A program made the position numbers and the translations under genes. The notes beneath the pieces were generated by a model that was not told the DNA's origin, did no database searches, and saw nothing but the letters and a program-made list of their open reading frames with translations. Shown here one piece after another: positions 19,966 to 30,117 of a stretch of DNA of 64,000 nt (the stretch's first letter is position 1; each line of letters starts with the position of its first letter). The stretch lies in NCBI RefSeq assembly GCF_001678675.1, contig NZ_LZRN01000005.1, forward strand, positions 1 to 64,000. The letters are read 5' to 3'. This DNA is from Gelidibacter algens. Lineage in GTDB: Bacteria; Bacteroidota; Bacteroidia; Flavobacteriales; Flavobacteriaceae.

Positions 19966-21084
19966 TTAAGGATTAAGGAAGTTGATGAAATTGGATTTAT
20001 TTATAATACTGACCTTGGTATCATATGATTTCTCAAACGCTTTGGCAATCTTTACTTTGGCCTTTTCATTCCATTTAATTTCGTAGGCTGAAATTGCGCC
20101 ATTAGTCACTTCAATATAATCTATTTCTTGTTGACTTGTCGTTCGCCAGAAATAGGATTTTGACAAAAGTAAATGGTATGTATTTCGTTTAACACGCTCA
20201 CTGATTAAAAAATTCTCCCATAGTGCTCCTTTGTCTTGTCTAGCATCTAAGGGTCTAAAATCGTTTATGATAGCATTTCTCATACCGTTATCATAAAAAT
20301 AAATTTTTTGCTTGCGCTTAATTTCGTTTCTCAAGTTTTTGCTGAAACTTGGGAGTTTGAAAATGACATAATTATTGGATAGTATATCAATATAACTGCT
20401 GACCGTATTTTTGTCAATTCCTAAAAGTTGTGAGAGTTCATTGTAGCTCACCTCCTGACCAATTTGATAGGCTAAGGCCTGCATCAGTTTTTCCAGTACT
20501 TCTGGTTTTTTTAGGTTATGGAAAGCCAAAATGTCTTTGTACAAATAACTGTCTGAAAGGGTTTTTAAAATTTCTGTTTCCTCACCTAAATTAGTGATGA
20601 CATCGGGATACATTCCATATAAAATCCTCTGTTCTAATTGCTGAACAGCTTTTAAATGACCGCTGTAGATTTCAAATTCTTCCCATGAAATAGGAAAAAG
20701 GTAATACTGCCATTTTCGTCCTGTTAAGGGTTCATTAGTTAAATTCTTAATTTCAAATGCAGAAGAACCACTCACTAAAAGTTGAACATTTTTAAATTGA
20801 TCCGTGATAAGTTTTAAAGTCAGTCCAATATTTTCAATATGCTGTGCCTCATCAATAAAAACCAATTCATGGTTTCCTATGAGTGTTTTAAGTTGTTTTG
20901 TATTGATATTTTGAAGTATGTTCCTAAACGTTGGATCATCTCCATCAAGAAAGAGATGGTTTTTGTCATGGATGATTGAATTCAATAAAGTGGTTTTGCC
21001 AACTTGTCTAGGACCAATGAGTACAATGGCTTTGCCTTTTCCAAATTTTTTACTAATAGCTGGTTCAATAACACGATAAATCAT
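19966..21084 (-). CDS. AAA ATPase with DUF4143 domain
   Basis: About 372 residues from MIYRVIEPAISKKFGKGK. The Walker A is GPRQVGKTTLL and Walker B LVFIDEAQ; a sensor follows (LLVSGSSAFEI). The C-terminal DUF4143 (about 200-365) includes a winged-helix-like stretch (VSYNELSQLLGIDKNTVSSYIDIL) and a nuclease-like tail (QEIDYIEVTNGAISAYEIKWN). A widespread accessory family of unknown role. An upstream TTG at 21108 would start inside an operator-like repeat, so the ATG at 21084 is preferred. Repeated TTCACCAAAT sites lie directly upstream. Confidence 0.85.
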   Translation of the reverse strand: MIYRVIEPAISKKFGKGKAIVLIGPRQVGKTTLLNSIIHDKNHLFLDGDDPTFRNILQNINTKQLKTLIGNHELVFIDEAQHIENIGLTLKLITDQFKNVQLLVSGSSAFEIKNLTNEPLTGRKWQYYLFPISWEEFEIYSGHLKAVQQLEQRILYGMYPDVITNLGEETEILKTLSDSYLYKDILAFHNLKKPEVLEKLMQALAYQIGQEVSYNELSQLLGIDKNTVSSYIDILSNNYVIFKLPSFSKNLRNEIKRKQKIYFYDNGMRNAIINDFRPLDARQDKGALWENFLISERVKRNTYHLLLSKSYFWRTTSQQEIDYIEVTNGAISAYEIKWNEKAKVKIAKAFEKSYDTKVSIINKSNFINFLNP

Positions 21085-21099
21085 TCGAAAGACTATGGT

Positions 21100-21172
21100 A
21101 TTCACCAAATACAGCCTTTTTTAGTGAGTTCATTCACCAAATATCATGTTATTTGGTGAGTTGATTCACCAA
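21100..21172. promoter_or_regulatory. Array of TTCACCAAAT operator-like half-sites
   Basis: Upstream of the DUF4143 ATPase gene the element TTCACCAAAT occurs at 21101-21110, 21133-21142 and 21165-21172 (shortened), and in reverse as ATTTGGTGAG at 21151-21160. A degenerate reverse copy, TTAGTGAG, is at 21121. Sites 21133 and 21151 form a 10-bp inverted repeat (TCACCAAATA / TATTTGGTGA) with a 6-base spacer. Dense placement just before the start suggests a regulator-binding region, perhaps autoregulation by the winged-helix part of the ATPase. Confidence 0.55.
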
Positions 21173-21378
21173 TATTAGGATTATGAAATTTCGCAGATTA
21201 TAATTATGAGAAATAAAAGTCAAACAAGTAAGATGTACCGTGGCCTAAAGTATGACAGCAACGTACTTTGTGCTAATTAAGATCAATTATCAAAACAGAT
21301 TCGAAAGAAAACGAATCTATGTACACATATAGGAATGGATTTTTGCTACTTTAAATATTAAATGAGATAGTATCTTGA

Positions 21379-23175
21379 CTAATCATTCAACTTCAAAACG
21401 GCCATAAATGCTTGTTGTGGAATCTCAACATTTCCTACTTGACGCATACGTTTTTTACCTTTTTTCTGTTTTTCAAGAAGTTTACGTTTACGGGAAATAT
21501 CACCACCATAACATTTGGCGGTTACATCTTTACGAAGTGCCTTGATAGTCTCTCTAGAAATAATTTTAGCACCCACAGCGGCCTGGATAGGGATATCAAA
21601 TTGTTGACGCGGAATCAGTTCTTTCAATTTTTCGCACATCTTTTTACCAATATTCTGTGCATTATCTGCATGAATTAAGGCGGAAAGCGCATCTACAGGT
21701 TGGGCGTTCAATAAAATATCCAAACGCACCAATTTGGAGGTTTTCATTCCAATAGGATGGTAATCAAAAGAGGCGTAACCTTTAGAAACTGTTTTTAATC
21801 GGTCATAAAAATCGAAAACAATCTCCGCCAAAGGCATTTCAAAAGTAAGTTCAACACGTTCTGTAGTCAAATAGGTTTGGTTGATAACGATCCCTCGTTT
21901 TTCAATACACAAAGACATTACGTTGCCCACAAAGTCAGATTTTGTAATAATTGTGGCCTTAATATAAGGTTCCTCAACGCGATTAACAGTTGATGGATCA
22001 GGTAAATCAGAAGGATTATTGACTATAAAGGGAACGTCAGGATTTTTATTGGTATACGCATGGTAGGATACGTTGGGAACCGTTGTGATAACCGTCATAT
22101 CGAATTCGCGCTCCAGACGTTCCTGGATAATTTCCATATGCAACATCCCCAAGAAACCACAGCGGAAACCAAAACCTAATGCTGCAGAACTTTCAGGGAT
22201 AAACACTAGGGAGGCGTCATTTAACTGCAGCTTTTCCATAGAGCTACGCAACTCTTCATAATCTTCAGTATCTACAGGATAAATACCAGCAAAAACCATA
22301 GGTTTAACATCTTCAAAACCTTCCACGATATTGGTGGTAGGATTTGCAAAATCCGTAATAGTATCTCCAACTTTGACTTCTTTGGCGGTTTTGATACCGG
22401 TAATCAAATAACCAACATCACCAGCTTTAACGCTTTTTTTTGGAACTTGTGTCAGTTTTAAGGTGCCCACCTCATCAGCATAATACTCTTTCTCAGTGGC
22501 GACAAACTTAATTTTTTGTCCTTTTTTTATCTCGCCGTTAAAAACTCTAAAATAAGTTTCAATACCTCTAAAGGTATTGTAGACCGAATCAAAAATCAAG
22601 GCTTGCAATGGCCCGTCCGGATCTCCTTTCGGAGCCGGGATACGTTCAATAACCGCTTCAAGAATTTTATCTACGCCAAAACCTGTTTTTCCACTTGCAT
22701 GAATAACATCTTCTGGCTTACAGCCCAACAAATCAACAATGTCATCAGTAACCTCTTCCGGATTTGCACTTGGCAAATCAACTTTATTCAAAATCGGGAT
22801 GATTTCCAAATCATTCTCTAAAGCCAAATATAAATTAGAAATGGTTTGTGCCTGAATGCTTTGAGCAGCATCAACAATTAGCAAAGCACCTTCACATGCA
22901 GCAATTGAACGAGACACTTCATAAGAAAAATCAACGTGTCCAGGAGTGTCAATCAGGTTAAGAATATAGTTTTCGCCCTTATAGGTATATTCCATTTGTA
23001 TGGCGTGAGATTTTATGGTTATCCCACGTTCACGTTCCAAGTCCATACTGTCCAAAAGTTGGTTTTGTTTCTCTCGCTCGGTTACTGTACCTGTAAAGTC
23101 CAATAATCGGTCTGCAAGGGTACTTTTACCGTGATCAATATGTGCTATAATACAAAAATTTCTAATGTTCTTCAT
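21379..23175 (-). CDS. lepA: Elongation factor 4 (LepA)
   Basis: 598 residues, full length. Ribosome-associated translational GTPase that acts on stalled or pre-translocated ribosomes. GTPase motifs are [25 protein letters not shown] and NKVD; the LepA-specific C-terminal domain (about 485-598) ends in [24 protein letters not shown]. The ATG at 23175 is preceded by no Shine-Dalgarno. It stands alone on the minus strand. Confidence 0.97.
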   Translation of the reverse strand: MKNIRNFCIIAHIDHGKSTLADRLLDFTGTVTEREKQNQLLDSMDLERERGITIKSHAIQMEYTYKGENYILNLIDTPGHVDFSYEVSRSIAACEGALLIVDAAQSIQAQTISNLYLALENDLEIIPILNKVDLPSANPEEVTDDIVDLLGCKPEDVIHASGKTGFGVDKILEAVIERIPAPKGDPDGPLQALIFDSVYNTFRGIETYFRVFNGEIKKGQKIKFVATEKEYYADEVGTLKLTQVPKKSVKAGDVGYLITGIKTAKEVKVGDTITDFANPTTNIVEGFEDVKPMVFAGIYPVDTEDYEELRSSMEKLQLNDASLVFIPESSAALGFGFRCGFLGMLHMEIIQERLEREFDMTVITTVPNVSYHAYTNKNPDVPFIVNNPSDLPDPSTVNRVEEPYIKATIITKSDFVGNVMSLCIEKRGIVINQTYLTTERVELTFEMPLAEIVFDFYDRLKTVSKGYASFDYHPIGMKTSKLVRLDILLNAQPVDALSALIHADNAQNIGKKMCEKLKELIPRQQFDIPIQAAVGAKIISRETIKALRKDVTAKCYGGDISRKRKLLEKQKKGKKRMRQVGNVEIPQQAFMAVLKLND

Positions 23176-23324
23176 AAATAACTGCGCTAACTAAGTTGCA
23201 AAGATAATTGATTTATTGAGGTTATAGATGTTTTTTATTCTTTCCAAGTAGTGACATTTCTACGGAAAAACCGTAATTAGAATCCTAAAACTATTTATAT
23301 ATTGCACACCCTAAACGAACTAAT

Positions 23325-25752
23325 TTGAAACGCCCCATAAAAATTTGCTTACTCTTTTGTTGTTTTTTTTTCAACAATGCTAGGCTTCGCACAGGATAAT
23401 TTCATTTCAGGCGCTGTTGCTGACATAGACGGTCAACCTATTGCATTTGCCAATGTTATTTTAATGAATGCACAAGACTCTAGTTTAGTCCGAGGAATTT
23501 CAACAAATGAAAAAGGCTTTTTTATCCTAGATAAGATACTAGAAAATAAATACTTGTTAAAGTTAAGCTTTATCGGGTATACTGACATCTATAAATCGGT
23601 TTTGGTCAACCAATCCATTCAATTGGGAACTATTATTTTAGAAGAATCTTCTCAGGAACTCGATGAAGTTAATATTTTGGTCAAAAGGCCAACTTTAAAA
23701 AAGGAGGCTGACCGATTGGTATTCAACATTGAAAATACCGCACTTATTGAAGGCAACATGTTTCAAGTACTCAAAAATACACCAGGAATTTTGGTGTTGA
23801 ACAATACCATTCAAGTTAAGAACTCCACACCAACCGTTTATATCAATGATAAAAGGGTACATCTCAACACTGCGGAGCTGATACAACTATTAGAAGGATC
23901 TTCAGCAAATAACATTAAATCAGTAGAGGTGATAACTAATCCTTCTGCAAAGTATGATGCCTCTAGCGGAACGGTCATTAATATTGTAATGAGTAAAAAT
24001 TTAATTACGGGTTACAGGGGAAATGTATTTGCCAATTTCACCCAAGGGGTTTTTCCGCGGTACAATCCAGGTACAAGTCACTTTTTTAAGAACGATAAGA
24101 TTGATTTTTTTGCAAATTATAGCTATTCGCAAGACAAGATTAATAGAGACCAAAACGATGTGGTCAATTATTTGGACGGGAGTAATGCCATAGACCAAAT
24201 CTTCAAATCCAATACCAATAGAAATACGTGGTCTAAGACACACAATCTTAATTTCAATTTTGATTATGCCCTTAATGAAAACAATACTTTAAGTTTGTCA
24301 TCTAACATGCTCGTAGTGCCTTATTTTGAATATAAAATTAACAATACGACCAATGTTTTTGATGCCAATCAAAATTTGGAATACTTTTTCGATGCTAACA
24401 ATTTCTCAGATGATGATAAGTATAACCTTGGATTTGATCTCGATTACGTCCATAAATTTAAAAATGAAGGCGAAAAACTTTCTGTGAATTTCCATTTTAC
24501 AACATTTAATTATAGTAGAAATCAAGATGTAAAGAGCACTTATTTCGATACTGACGGAAGCTTTTTGGAAACTACCGCTTTCAGAACAGACAATCATCAG
24601 GATACGGAAATCTATACTGCCAAGGTTGATTATATGCTGCCTTTAAGTGATATTTCAAATTTAGAATTAGGCGCTAAAGGCATTAATATTAGAAGTTCAA
24701 GTAACATTACACAGTTTGATGTGATTAGCGGGACAGAAACCATTGACCCTAACAATACGGATGCTTTTGATTATGATGAAACCAATTTTGCCGGCTATGT
24801 CAATTTCTCGACAGATTGGGAAAAATTGAGTTTGGTTACCGGACTGCGGGCCGAACAAACTAATGTCAAAAGCAATTCCTTAGCAGATGGAATGACCAAA
24901 ACTCAAGATTATTTAGAATGGTTCCCAACTGCAAGTTTAAATTATAGTGCTTCAGATAAAGTTTCTGTGTATACCAATTACAAAAGAAGTATTCAACGTC
25001 CTAATTATCAAAATTTAAATCCTTTTCAGTTCTACTTAAATGACTTTAATATCGTTACAGGAAATCCAAATTTACAACCTGTAATTGTTGATCATGCTGT
25101 ATTGGGAACGTCTTTATTTCGAGGCACGTATACCGTAGAGGCCTACTATAAAACCTACACAAATAATATATTTGAGCTGCCATTTCAAGACAACACCAAC
25201 ACTATTTTGATTTACACACCAGTCAATCTTAGTAAGACCATAGAGTTTGGTTTTGACTTTATTACCTATTTCTATGTCATGGATAATTGGTCGTTATACT
25301 TTGTAACTTCTTTTTTTAATACCAAAGACGAAGCTGAATTTGATGGGATGATGATCGATAGGGATTTATGGTCGAATTACAGTGTTTTGAGCAATGATTT
25401 TACGTTTTTGAAAGACCAAAGTCTCAACGTCAATTTCAATCTCACCTATCTCAGTAAAAGCATGAGTGGTCTGAGAGAAATCAAAGATATATTACAATCA
25501 GAATTGACAATTTCAAAGAGTATCCTAAAAGATAAGGGCAGTATTTCATTGGTTGTTGCAGATCTTTTCAATACACAAAATTTTGATATCAGTTCGCGCT
25601 TTTTGAATCAGAATAGTTCGGTTTTCTACGATCAGGACACAAGATTTATCAAATTAGGGTTTCGATACAAATTTGGAAACACCAATTTAGAGACCAACCA
25701 ACGCAGTAAGTCGCAACAAGAAACAGAGCGTTTGGAGAAACAAGGGAATTGA
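23325..25752 (+). CDS. SusC/TonB-dependent-like outer membrane beta-barrel protein, apparent signal-peptide frameshift
   Basis: The open frame from ATG 23377 gives 791 residues: a carboxypeptidase-regulatory-like domain (about 8-90), a plug-like region (about 100-210), then a large beta-barrel ending in a strand with terminal aromatic pattern (FIKLGFRYKFGN) and a short charged tail. In the frame used, only the end of a signal peptide is present (MLGFAQ). In the neighbouring frame a TTG at 23325 opens MKRPIKICLLFCC and runs into a T9 tract (23363-23371). One extra T would join both into a complete signal peptide ending GFAQ. So either a slippage-prone site or a base-call error. The substrate is unknown; the family imports or binds ligands at the outer membrane. 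Confidence 0.8.
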
Positions 25753-25776
25753 ATTCCTAACCATATAAACGTATAA

Positions 25777-25873
25777 AAATCAGTGACAATCTGTTCGATC
25801 AGCGTTGTCAGCGTTCTATGTATTGGAACACAGATGACACAGTTTTCTTAAGATTTTCACTGATTTTTCACTG
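25777..25873. repeat. Dispersed palindromic intergenic repeat, second copy
   Basis: Arms pointing toward each other: CAGTGACAATCTGTTC...ATCAGCGTTGTCAGCGTTC, a short centre TATGTATT, then GGAACACAGATGACACAG...TTTTCACTGATTT. The left arm, read on the minus strand, matches 167-213 over most of its length (GAACGCTGA..ACGCTGAT). It lies 25 bases after the stop of the beta-barrel gene. Confidence 0.55.
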
Positions 25874-25894
25874 TCAAGTTAAAAGGTTAAAACC

Positions 25895-26150
25895 CTGCCA
25901 TTCTGCAATATATGTATCTCATTATGAGATATTTCAGAATATTAATTTTGCCATTCTGCAATACTAGTATCAGTTTTTAAGGTATATCAGTATGCCAATC
26001 CTTTCAGTCTTGCCAATCTGCAATACTAGTATCAGTTTTTAAGGTATTTCAGAATGTCAACCCTTTCAGTCTTGCCATTCTGCAATACTAGTATCAGTTT
26101 TTAAGGTATTTCAGAATGTCAATCCTTTCAGTCTTGCCATTCTGCAATAA
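25895..26150. repeat. 62-bp tandem repeats reaching into a gene end
   Basis: Units start with TTGCCATTCTGCAATA at 25948, 26010, 26072 and 26134, exactly 62 bases apart. A diverged first unit of 53 bases begins at 25895. Each full unit contains the palindrome ATACTAGTAT and a longer inverted repeat CATTCTGcAATAC / GTATTtCAGAATG, so it can fold into a hairpin with one mismatch. The last unit includes the final codons of the TolB-like gene (IAEWQD and stop on the minus strand), so the array looks like repeated copies of that gene's 3' end. No spacers, so not CRISPR. Confidence 0.85.
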
Positions 26151-27231
26151 ACAAATTGGTATCGCGTCCACCACCATTATTTCTATTGGAAGAGAATATC
26201 AGTTTTTTACCATCATTGGAAAACACAGGGAAAGCGTCAAAAGTCTCGCTGTGCGTCACGCGTTCCAAACCTTTACCATCAATCCCAATAATATACAAAT
26301 TGAAAGGAAACCCGCGCTCCGCTTCAAAATTTGAAGAGAAAATAATACGTTTTCCATCTGGTAAAAAGAACGGGCTCCAATTGGCATTACCAAGGTTGGT
26401 CAACTGTCGCAAATCACTACCGTCTGCATTACAAATATAAAGCTCCATTTCAGTGGGCTGCACCAAACCTTCCTCCAGTAAACTTTTGTATTCTGCAATG
26501 GCTTCATCAGTTTTAGGACGTGAAGAACGGAAGATGATTTTTGTACCATCAGGCGAAAAGAAGGCGCCACCATCATAGCCCAATTCAAAAGTGATTTGTT
26601 TAACGTCAGACCCATCCAAATTCATGGTGTAAAGATCAATATCTCCATTTCTGGTTGAGGTAAATACAATTTTATCGCCTTTCGGAGAGACCGTTGGTTC
26701 TGCATCATAACCAATTTCGTTGGTCAATTGTGCGGTGATGTTGCCCTCTAAATCGGCCACAAAAATATCATAAGAGTCGTAAATTGGCCAGATGTATTTT
26801 CCGTCCTTTTTCAGAGGCGTTTCAGGACATGCTTCATCACCTAAATGCGTAGAGGCGTATATAATATGCTTATTGTCTGGTAGAAAGTAAGCACAGGTGG
26901 TCCGGCCTTTTCCGGTACTGATCATGGGTGGCATCTTGTCCTTAAATGTTTCATCGGCATTCATCAAAAACATTTGATCACAACCTACATTCCAGTTGGT
27001 ATTATTGGACTGAAACACCAATTGTTTGTCGTCAAAACTCCAATAGGCTTCAGCATTATCGCCTCCAAAAGTGATTTGTTTTAAAGATTTGAAATATTTT
27101 TCTTCAGGATAAATTAAAGAATCAGATGCGGTTTTAACAAGGTTTTTAGTGGATTGCGGTCTCAAATTCTCCTCGTTTTTACATGAAATAATAACTATAG
27201 AAAGGATCGTGATAAAAAAAATGTGCTTCAT
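26128..27231 (-). CDS. TolB-like beta-propeller lipoprotein (PD40 repeats)
   Basis: 367 residues. Lipoprotein signal with lipobox VIISC (Cys17). Several PD40 propeller repeats are visible, each with a pattern like PTVSPKGDKIVFTSTRNGDIDLYTMNLDGSD and AFFSPDGTKIIFRSSRP. Such propellers bind proteins or peptides in the periplasm. The function of this member is unknown. The last codons fall inside a 62-bp repeat. It diverges from the M28 peptidase gene. Confidence 0.87.
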   Translation of the reverse strand: MKHIFFITILSIVIISCKNEENLRPQSTKNLVKTASDSLIYPEEKYFKSLKQITFGGDNAEAYWSFDDKQLVFQSNNTNWNVGCDQMFLMNADETFKDKMPPMISTGKGRTTCAYFLPDNKHIIYASTHLGDEACPETPLKKDGKYIWPIYDSYDIFVADLEGNITAQLTNEIGYDAEPTVSPKGDKIVFTSTRNGDIDLYTMNLDGSDVKQITFELGYDGGAFFSPDGTKIIFRSSRPKTDEAIAEYKSLLEEGLVQPTEMELYICNADGSDLRQLTNLGNANWSPFFLPDGKRIIFSSNFEAERGFPFNLYIIGIDGKGLERVTHSETFDAFPVFSNDGKKLIFSSNRNNGGGRDTNLFIAEWQD

Positions 27232-27268
27232 AAATTAGTTGTTTAAAAGTTACAAGGCTTTTGAAACT

Positions 27269-27300
27269 TTGCAGGTTTAATCAGATATTACTTAATTTAG
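27269..27300 (+). promoter_or_regulatory. Candidate Bacteroidota-type promoter for the M28 peptidase gene
   Basis: TTG at 27269-27271, 21 bases, then TAATTTAG at 27293-27300, one base off the -7 consensus TAnnTTTG. The ATG follows 22 bases later at 27323. Confidence 0.35.
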
Positions 27301-27322
27301 TACAAAATTAATAGATATCAAC

Positions 27323-28549
27323 ATGAAATCAATAATAGCACTTCTCTTTTTAGTTTTTGTCACCTCATGTAAGCAGGAAAAATTCAAAGAAATAAGCATC
27401 AAGGATGATGTTTCCGTTTTAGCGTCTGACGGCTTTGAAGGCAGGGAAACGGGTACTAAGGGAGAGCAGGAAGCAGCTGCCTTTATTTCAGAACGTTTTA
27501 AGGCCTTGGGCTTGCAATCAAAAGGGACGGATGGCTTTTATCAAACGTTTAGTTTTAAGCCCAAAAAAGATCCTCATGGTGACGTGTCTTATGATACAAA
27601 AACGACAGACAGTACCATAACGGGTACTAATATCTTAGGATATATAGACAACAATGCAAAAAACACCATTATTATTGGGGCACATTATGACCACTTGGGT
27701 TACGGTGGTGAAGGTTCTTTGTACCGTGAAAAGGATAAAGCCATTCACAACGGTGCCGATGATAATGCCAGTGGTGTTGCTGTGTTATTGAATTTGGTAG
27801 CCAAATTGAGAAAAACCAATACCAACAACAACTACTTATTTATGGCTTTTTCAGGAGAAGAAATGGGCCTATTGGGAAGTAATTATTTTGTAAAACACCC
27901 TACCTTTGATATCAAGACCGCCAATTATATGATCAATATGGATATGGTTGGGCGTTTAAAACCAGATAGCACTTTGGCAGTTTACGGCACAGGAACCTCG
28001 CCACGATTTAAGCAAGTGCTGCATGCTGCCAACAAGGGTTTTAATTTGATAGAAGATGAATCTGGCGTTGGACCTTCAGATCATACCTCATTCTATTTAA
28101 GTGATATTCCCGTATTGCACTTTTTTACCGGGCAACATGAAGATTACCACAAGCCTAGTGATGATTTTGATAAGCTGAATTATGACGGGATGGAGCTCAT
28201 TGCGGATTATATTTTTGATGTGATTACAGAGTTGGACAACAGCGGAAAATTAGCCTTCAGAAAAACGAAAGATGAAAGTAGAGAGATGGCCCGATTTAAA
28301 GTTGGTTTAGGTGTTGTGCCAGATTATTTATTTGATGGCAGAGGCATGCGGATCGATGGCACCAGAGAAGACACACCAGCCTCAAGAGCAGGATTGCTCA
28401 AGGGTGATATTGTGCTTAAATTAGGGGATAGCACAATAACTGATATCTACGGTTATATGAGAGCGCTCTCGGTATTTGAAGAAGGTGATGAAACTAAGGT
28501 GATGTTTGATAGAAATGGGCAACAAATTGTGGCCGATTTAAAGTTTTAA
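27323..28549 (+). CDS. M28 family zinc peptidase with PDZ domain, lipoprotein
   Basis: 408 residues. Lipobox VTSC (Cys16). The M28 aminopeptidase domain (about 25-300) has the metal and catalytic motifs GAHYDHLG (His121), NGADDNASG (Asp146/147), FSGEEMGLLGS (Glu179/180), NMDMVGR and PSDHTSFY. A C-terminal PDZ domain (about 315-405) carries GVVPDY...GMRIDGTREDTPASRAGLLKGD. Probably trims peptides at the cell envelope. Divergent from the TolB-like gene with a promoter-like box upstream. Confidence 0.93.
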   Translation: MKSIIALLFLVFVTSCKQEKFKEISIKDDVSVLASDGFEGRETGTKGEQEAAAFISERFKALGLQSKGTDGFYQTFSFKPKKDPHGDVSYDTKTTDSTITGTNILGYIDNNAKNTIIIGAHYDHLGYGGEGSLYREKDKAIHNGADDNASGVAVLLNLVAKLRKTNTNNNYLFMAFSGEEMGLLGSNYFVKHPTFDIKTANYMINMDMVGRLKPDSTLAVYGTGTSPRFKQVLHAANKGFNLIEDESGVGPSDHTSFYLSDIPVLHFFTGQHEDYHKPSDDFDKLNYDGMELIADYIFDVITELDNSGKLAFRKTKDESREMARFKVGLGVVPDYLFDGRGMRIDGTREDTPASRAGLLKGDIVLKLGDSTITDIYGYMRALSVFEEGDETKVMFDRNGQQIVADLKF

Positions 28550-28617
28550 AAAGAGTTGTACCTCTTAGATTTTCAATATCTGACAGATTTATAAATATAT
28601 GCTTTATGAGATTATAA

Positions 28618-29001
28618 ATGAACAGTCACAACCAATTTGTAACCAAAATCCATCTTCTCATATCTGTGCTTATCGTCGTGCCAACGGCGATAATATATGG
28701 ATTTCAATTGGACTCGCTTTTAAATTTCCAATTAGACACACTTGATGAATTGAACCAATTTAAGGCAATGATGGGGCTCTACTTAGGGTTTTCAGCACTT
28801 TGGATTTTGGGAATTTTTAAAACGGAGTATTTAAAAATGGCGGTAATTACCAACATGATTTTTATGTTGGGGTTAGGTTTTGGAAGGATTTTAAGCATCT
28901 GGTTGGATGGAATTCCAAGTCTTGCCTATGTTTTTGGTGCCCTTGGAGAATTTGGATTGGGTTTTTATAGTCTTTGGCTTTTAAAATCGAAAAAGCTTTA
29001 G
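28618..29001 (+). CDS. DUF4345 membrane protein
   Basis: 127 residues with four likely membrane helices (about 9-27, 50-66, 72-90 and 97-120). The pattern MGLYLGFSALWILGIFK and LGFGRILSIWLDGIPS is typical of DUF4345, a family with no known function. It follows the M28 peptidase gene by 68 bases on the same strand. Confidence 0.8.
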   Translation: MNSHNQFVTKIHLLISVLIVVPTAIIYGFQLDSLLNFQLDTLDELNQFKAMMGLYLGFSALWILGIFKTEYLKMAVITNMIFMLGLGFGRILSIWLDGIPSLAYVFGALGEFGLGFYSLWLLKSKKL

Positions 29002-29221
29002 TGCTTCGCAATCATATTTCCAATCCTATAAGCCGCTAAATCTCAGGATTAAATTTCCTAGTTTATGAATAGGTAGGTCTTTATATTTTAACGTCTAAAA
29101 AACTTAACAGTATTAGGGCTCTGCAAACTCCACGGCTCATGCCTTGAAAATAATATGGTAAACAGATATTTAAGTTGTATATGCTCGAAAAATTTCATAA
29201 CTTCAAGTAAATCAAATTTTT

Positions 29222-29275
29222 ATGAAAACAATATGCATCTTATTTATTAGTATATTTTTAATTTCCATACCATGA
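29222..29275 (+). other. 17-codon hydrophobic leader ORF overlapping the hcp start
   Basis: ATG at 29222 opens MKTICILFISIFLISIP and stops at TGA 29273-29275. It overlaps the hcp ATG (29272) as ATGA. The peptide looks like a signal peptide without a cleavage site. Either a translationally coupled leader or the remains of an Hcp signal peptide lost by a frameshift. No other gene is seen in the 220 bases before it. Confidence 0.4.
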
Positions 29276-29766
29276 GCAGTCAAAGTATACAAGAAAATCC
29301 AACGTCCTCCAACACTGTCGTTGGTTATTTGAAAATTCCTGATATTGCTGGAGAATCAAACGCTGTTCGCTTTGAAGATCAAATAGAGATTTTTGGGCTA
29401 TCGTCTTTAATTGAACAAGGGAGTGCAGCACGAGTGGGTAAAGGAAGACGTAGAGCAAGAGCTCAAGTATCTCCAATGTATGTGGTAAAGAGGATAGATA
29501 GTGCAACACCCTATGTCATGTTAGCAAGTATGCAAGGTAGATCTTTCCCTGATATGGTAATTACTCTTGTTGAATCTGAAAGTAGTAACCAGATAGCTTA
29601 TTTTATCGTAACACTTGAAAACGTTACAATTATTAAGCATCAATTTGATTCTAGCTCCAACCGCCAAGAAATAATTTCTTTATCCTATGAAAATATTACC
29701 GTTAAATACGTGTCTAATGATGGGAGCGAACATGAAATTACATTTGATGTGGCTGCAGGTGTTTAA
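29272..29766 (+). CDS. hcp: Hcp family tube protein, orphan
   Basis: 164 residues. The Hcp fold is visible through VVGYLKIPDIAGES near the N-terminus (family: xYLKIDGIxGES), the basic GKGRRRARAQVSPMYVVKRIDSATP loop (family: GKG(R/S)...DFSFTKxLDxASP), and EIISLSYENITVKYV near the end. Hcp forms the stacked hexameric inner tube of type VI secretion systems. No sheath, baseplate or VgrG gene lies nearby, and the protein has no signal peptide in the frame used. So it is either an orphan copy used with a system elsewhere or a secreted Hcp whose leader is out of frame. Confidence 0.85.
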   Translation: MSSQSIQENPTSSNTVVGYLKIPDIAGESNAVRFEDQIEIFGLSSLIEQGSAARVGKGRRRARAQVSPMYVVKRIDSATPYVMLASMQGRSFPDMVITLVESESSNQIAYFIVTLENVTIIKHQFDSSSNRQEIISLSYENITVKYVSNDGSEHEITFDVAAGV

Positions 29767-30117
29767 GTGAGTTAGCAAAAATTGTAAGGATATACGCTGT
29801 TTTTGATTGAGGTTCTCAACTCGCACATTTTTGTTCTTAAGCTGTGTGCCCTAGAAACTTTTGGGGCTATATTTTAGTCTTTCTAGAGATATCATTATGC
29901 AAGAACGGCAAATAACAAGTCTTTACGCTTCCTTTAATTTCATCCTAAATAGTATTCAATTATCTGAAATCACAAAAACATTGAGGCCGCTTTGACATTT
30001 TGAACCCCGTCCTTTACAAGGACAATCGTGTTATCTCATATCACGAATTTTGAAACCTTTGAGGTCTCATAATTGCAATTGCGGAAAAATACCTAATTTT
30101 GCACTAAAATTTTGACC
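29767..30117. other. Intergenic stretch without a gene
   Basis: About 350 bases. A 6-bp hairpin (GTCCTT tac AAGGAC, near 30012-30026) and a weak CGTG..CACG pair follow a related partial repeat (TTTTGAAACC... near 30048). No open frame with family resemblance and no clear RNA gene. Confidence 0.4.

Noticed and set aside
25895..26150. CRISPR-like regularly repeated units
   Set aside because: The 62-bp units are contiguous with no unique spacers, contain gene-end codons, and no cas genes are near.
29272..29766. Complete type VI secretion system
   Set aside because: Only Hcp is present; no sheath, baseplate, VgrG or membrane-complex gene anywhere in the window.
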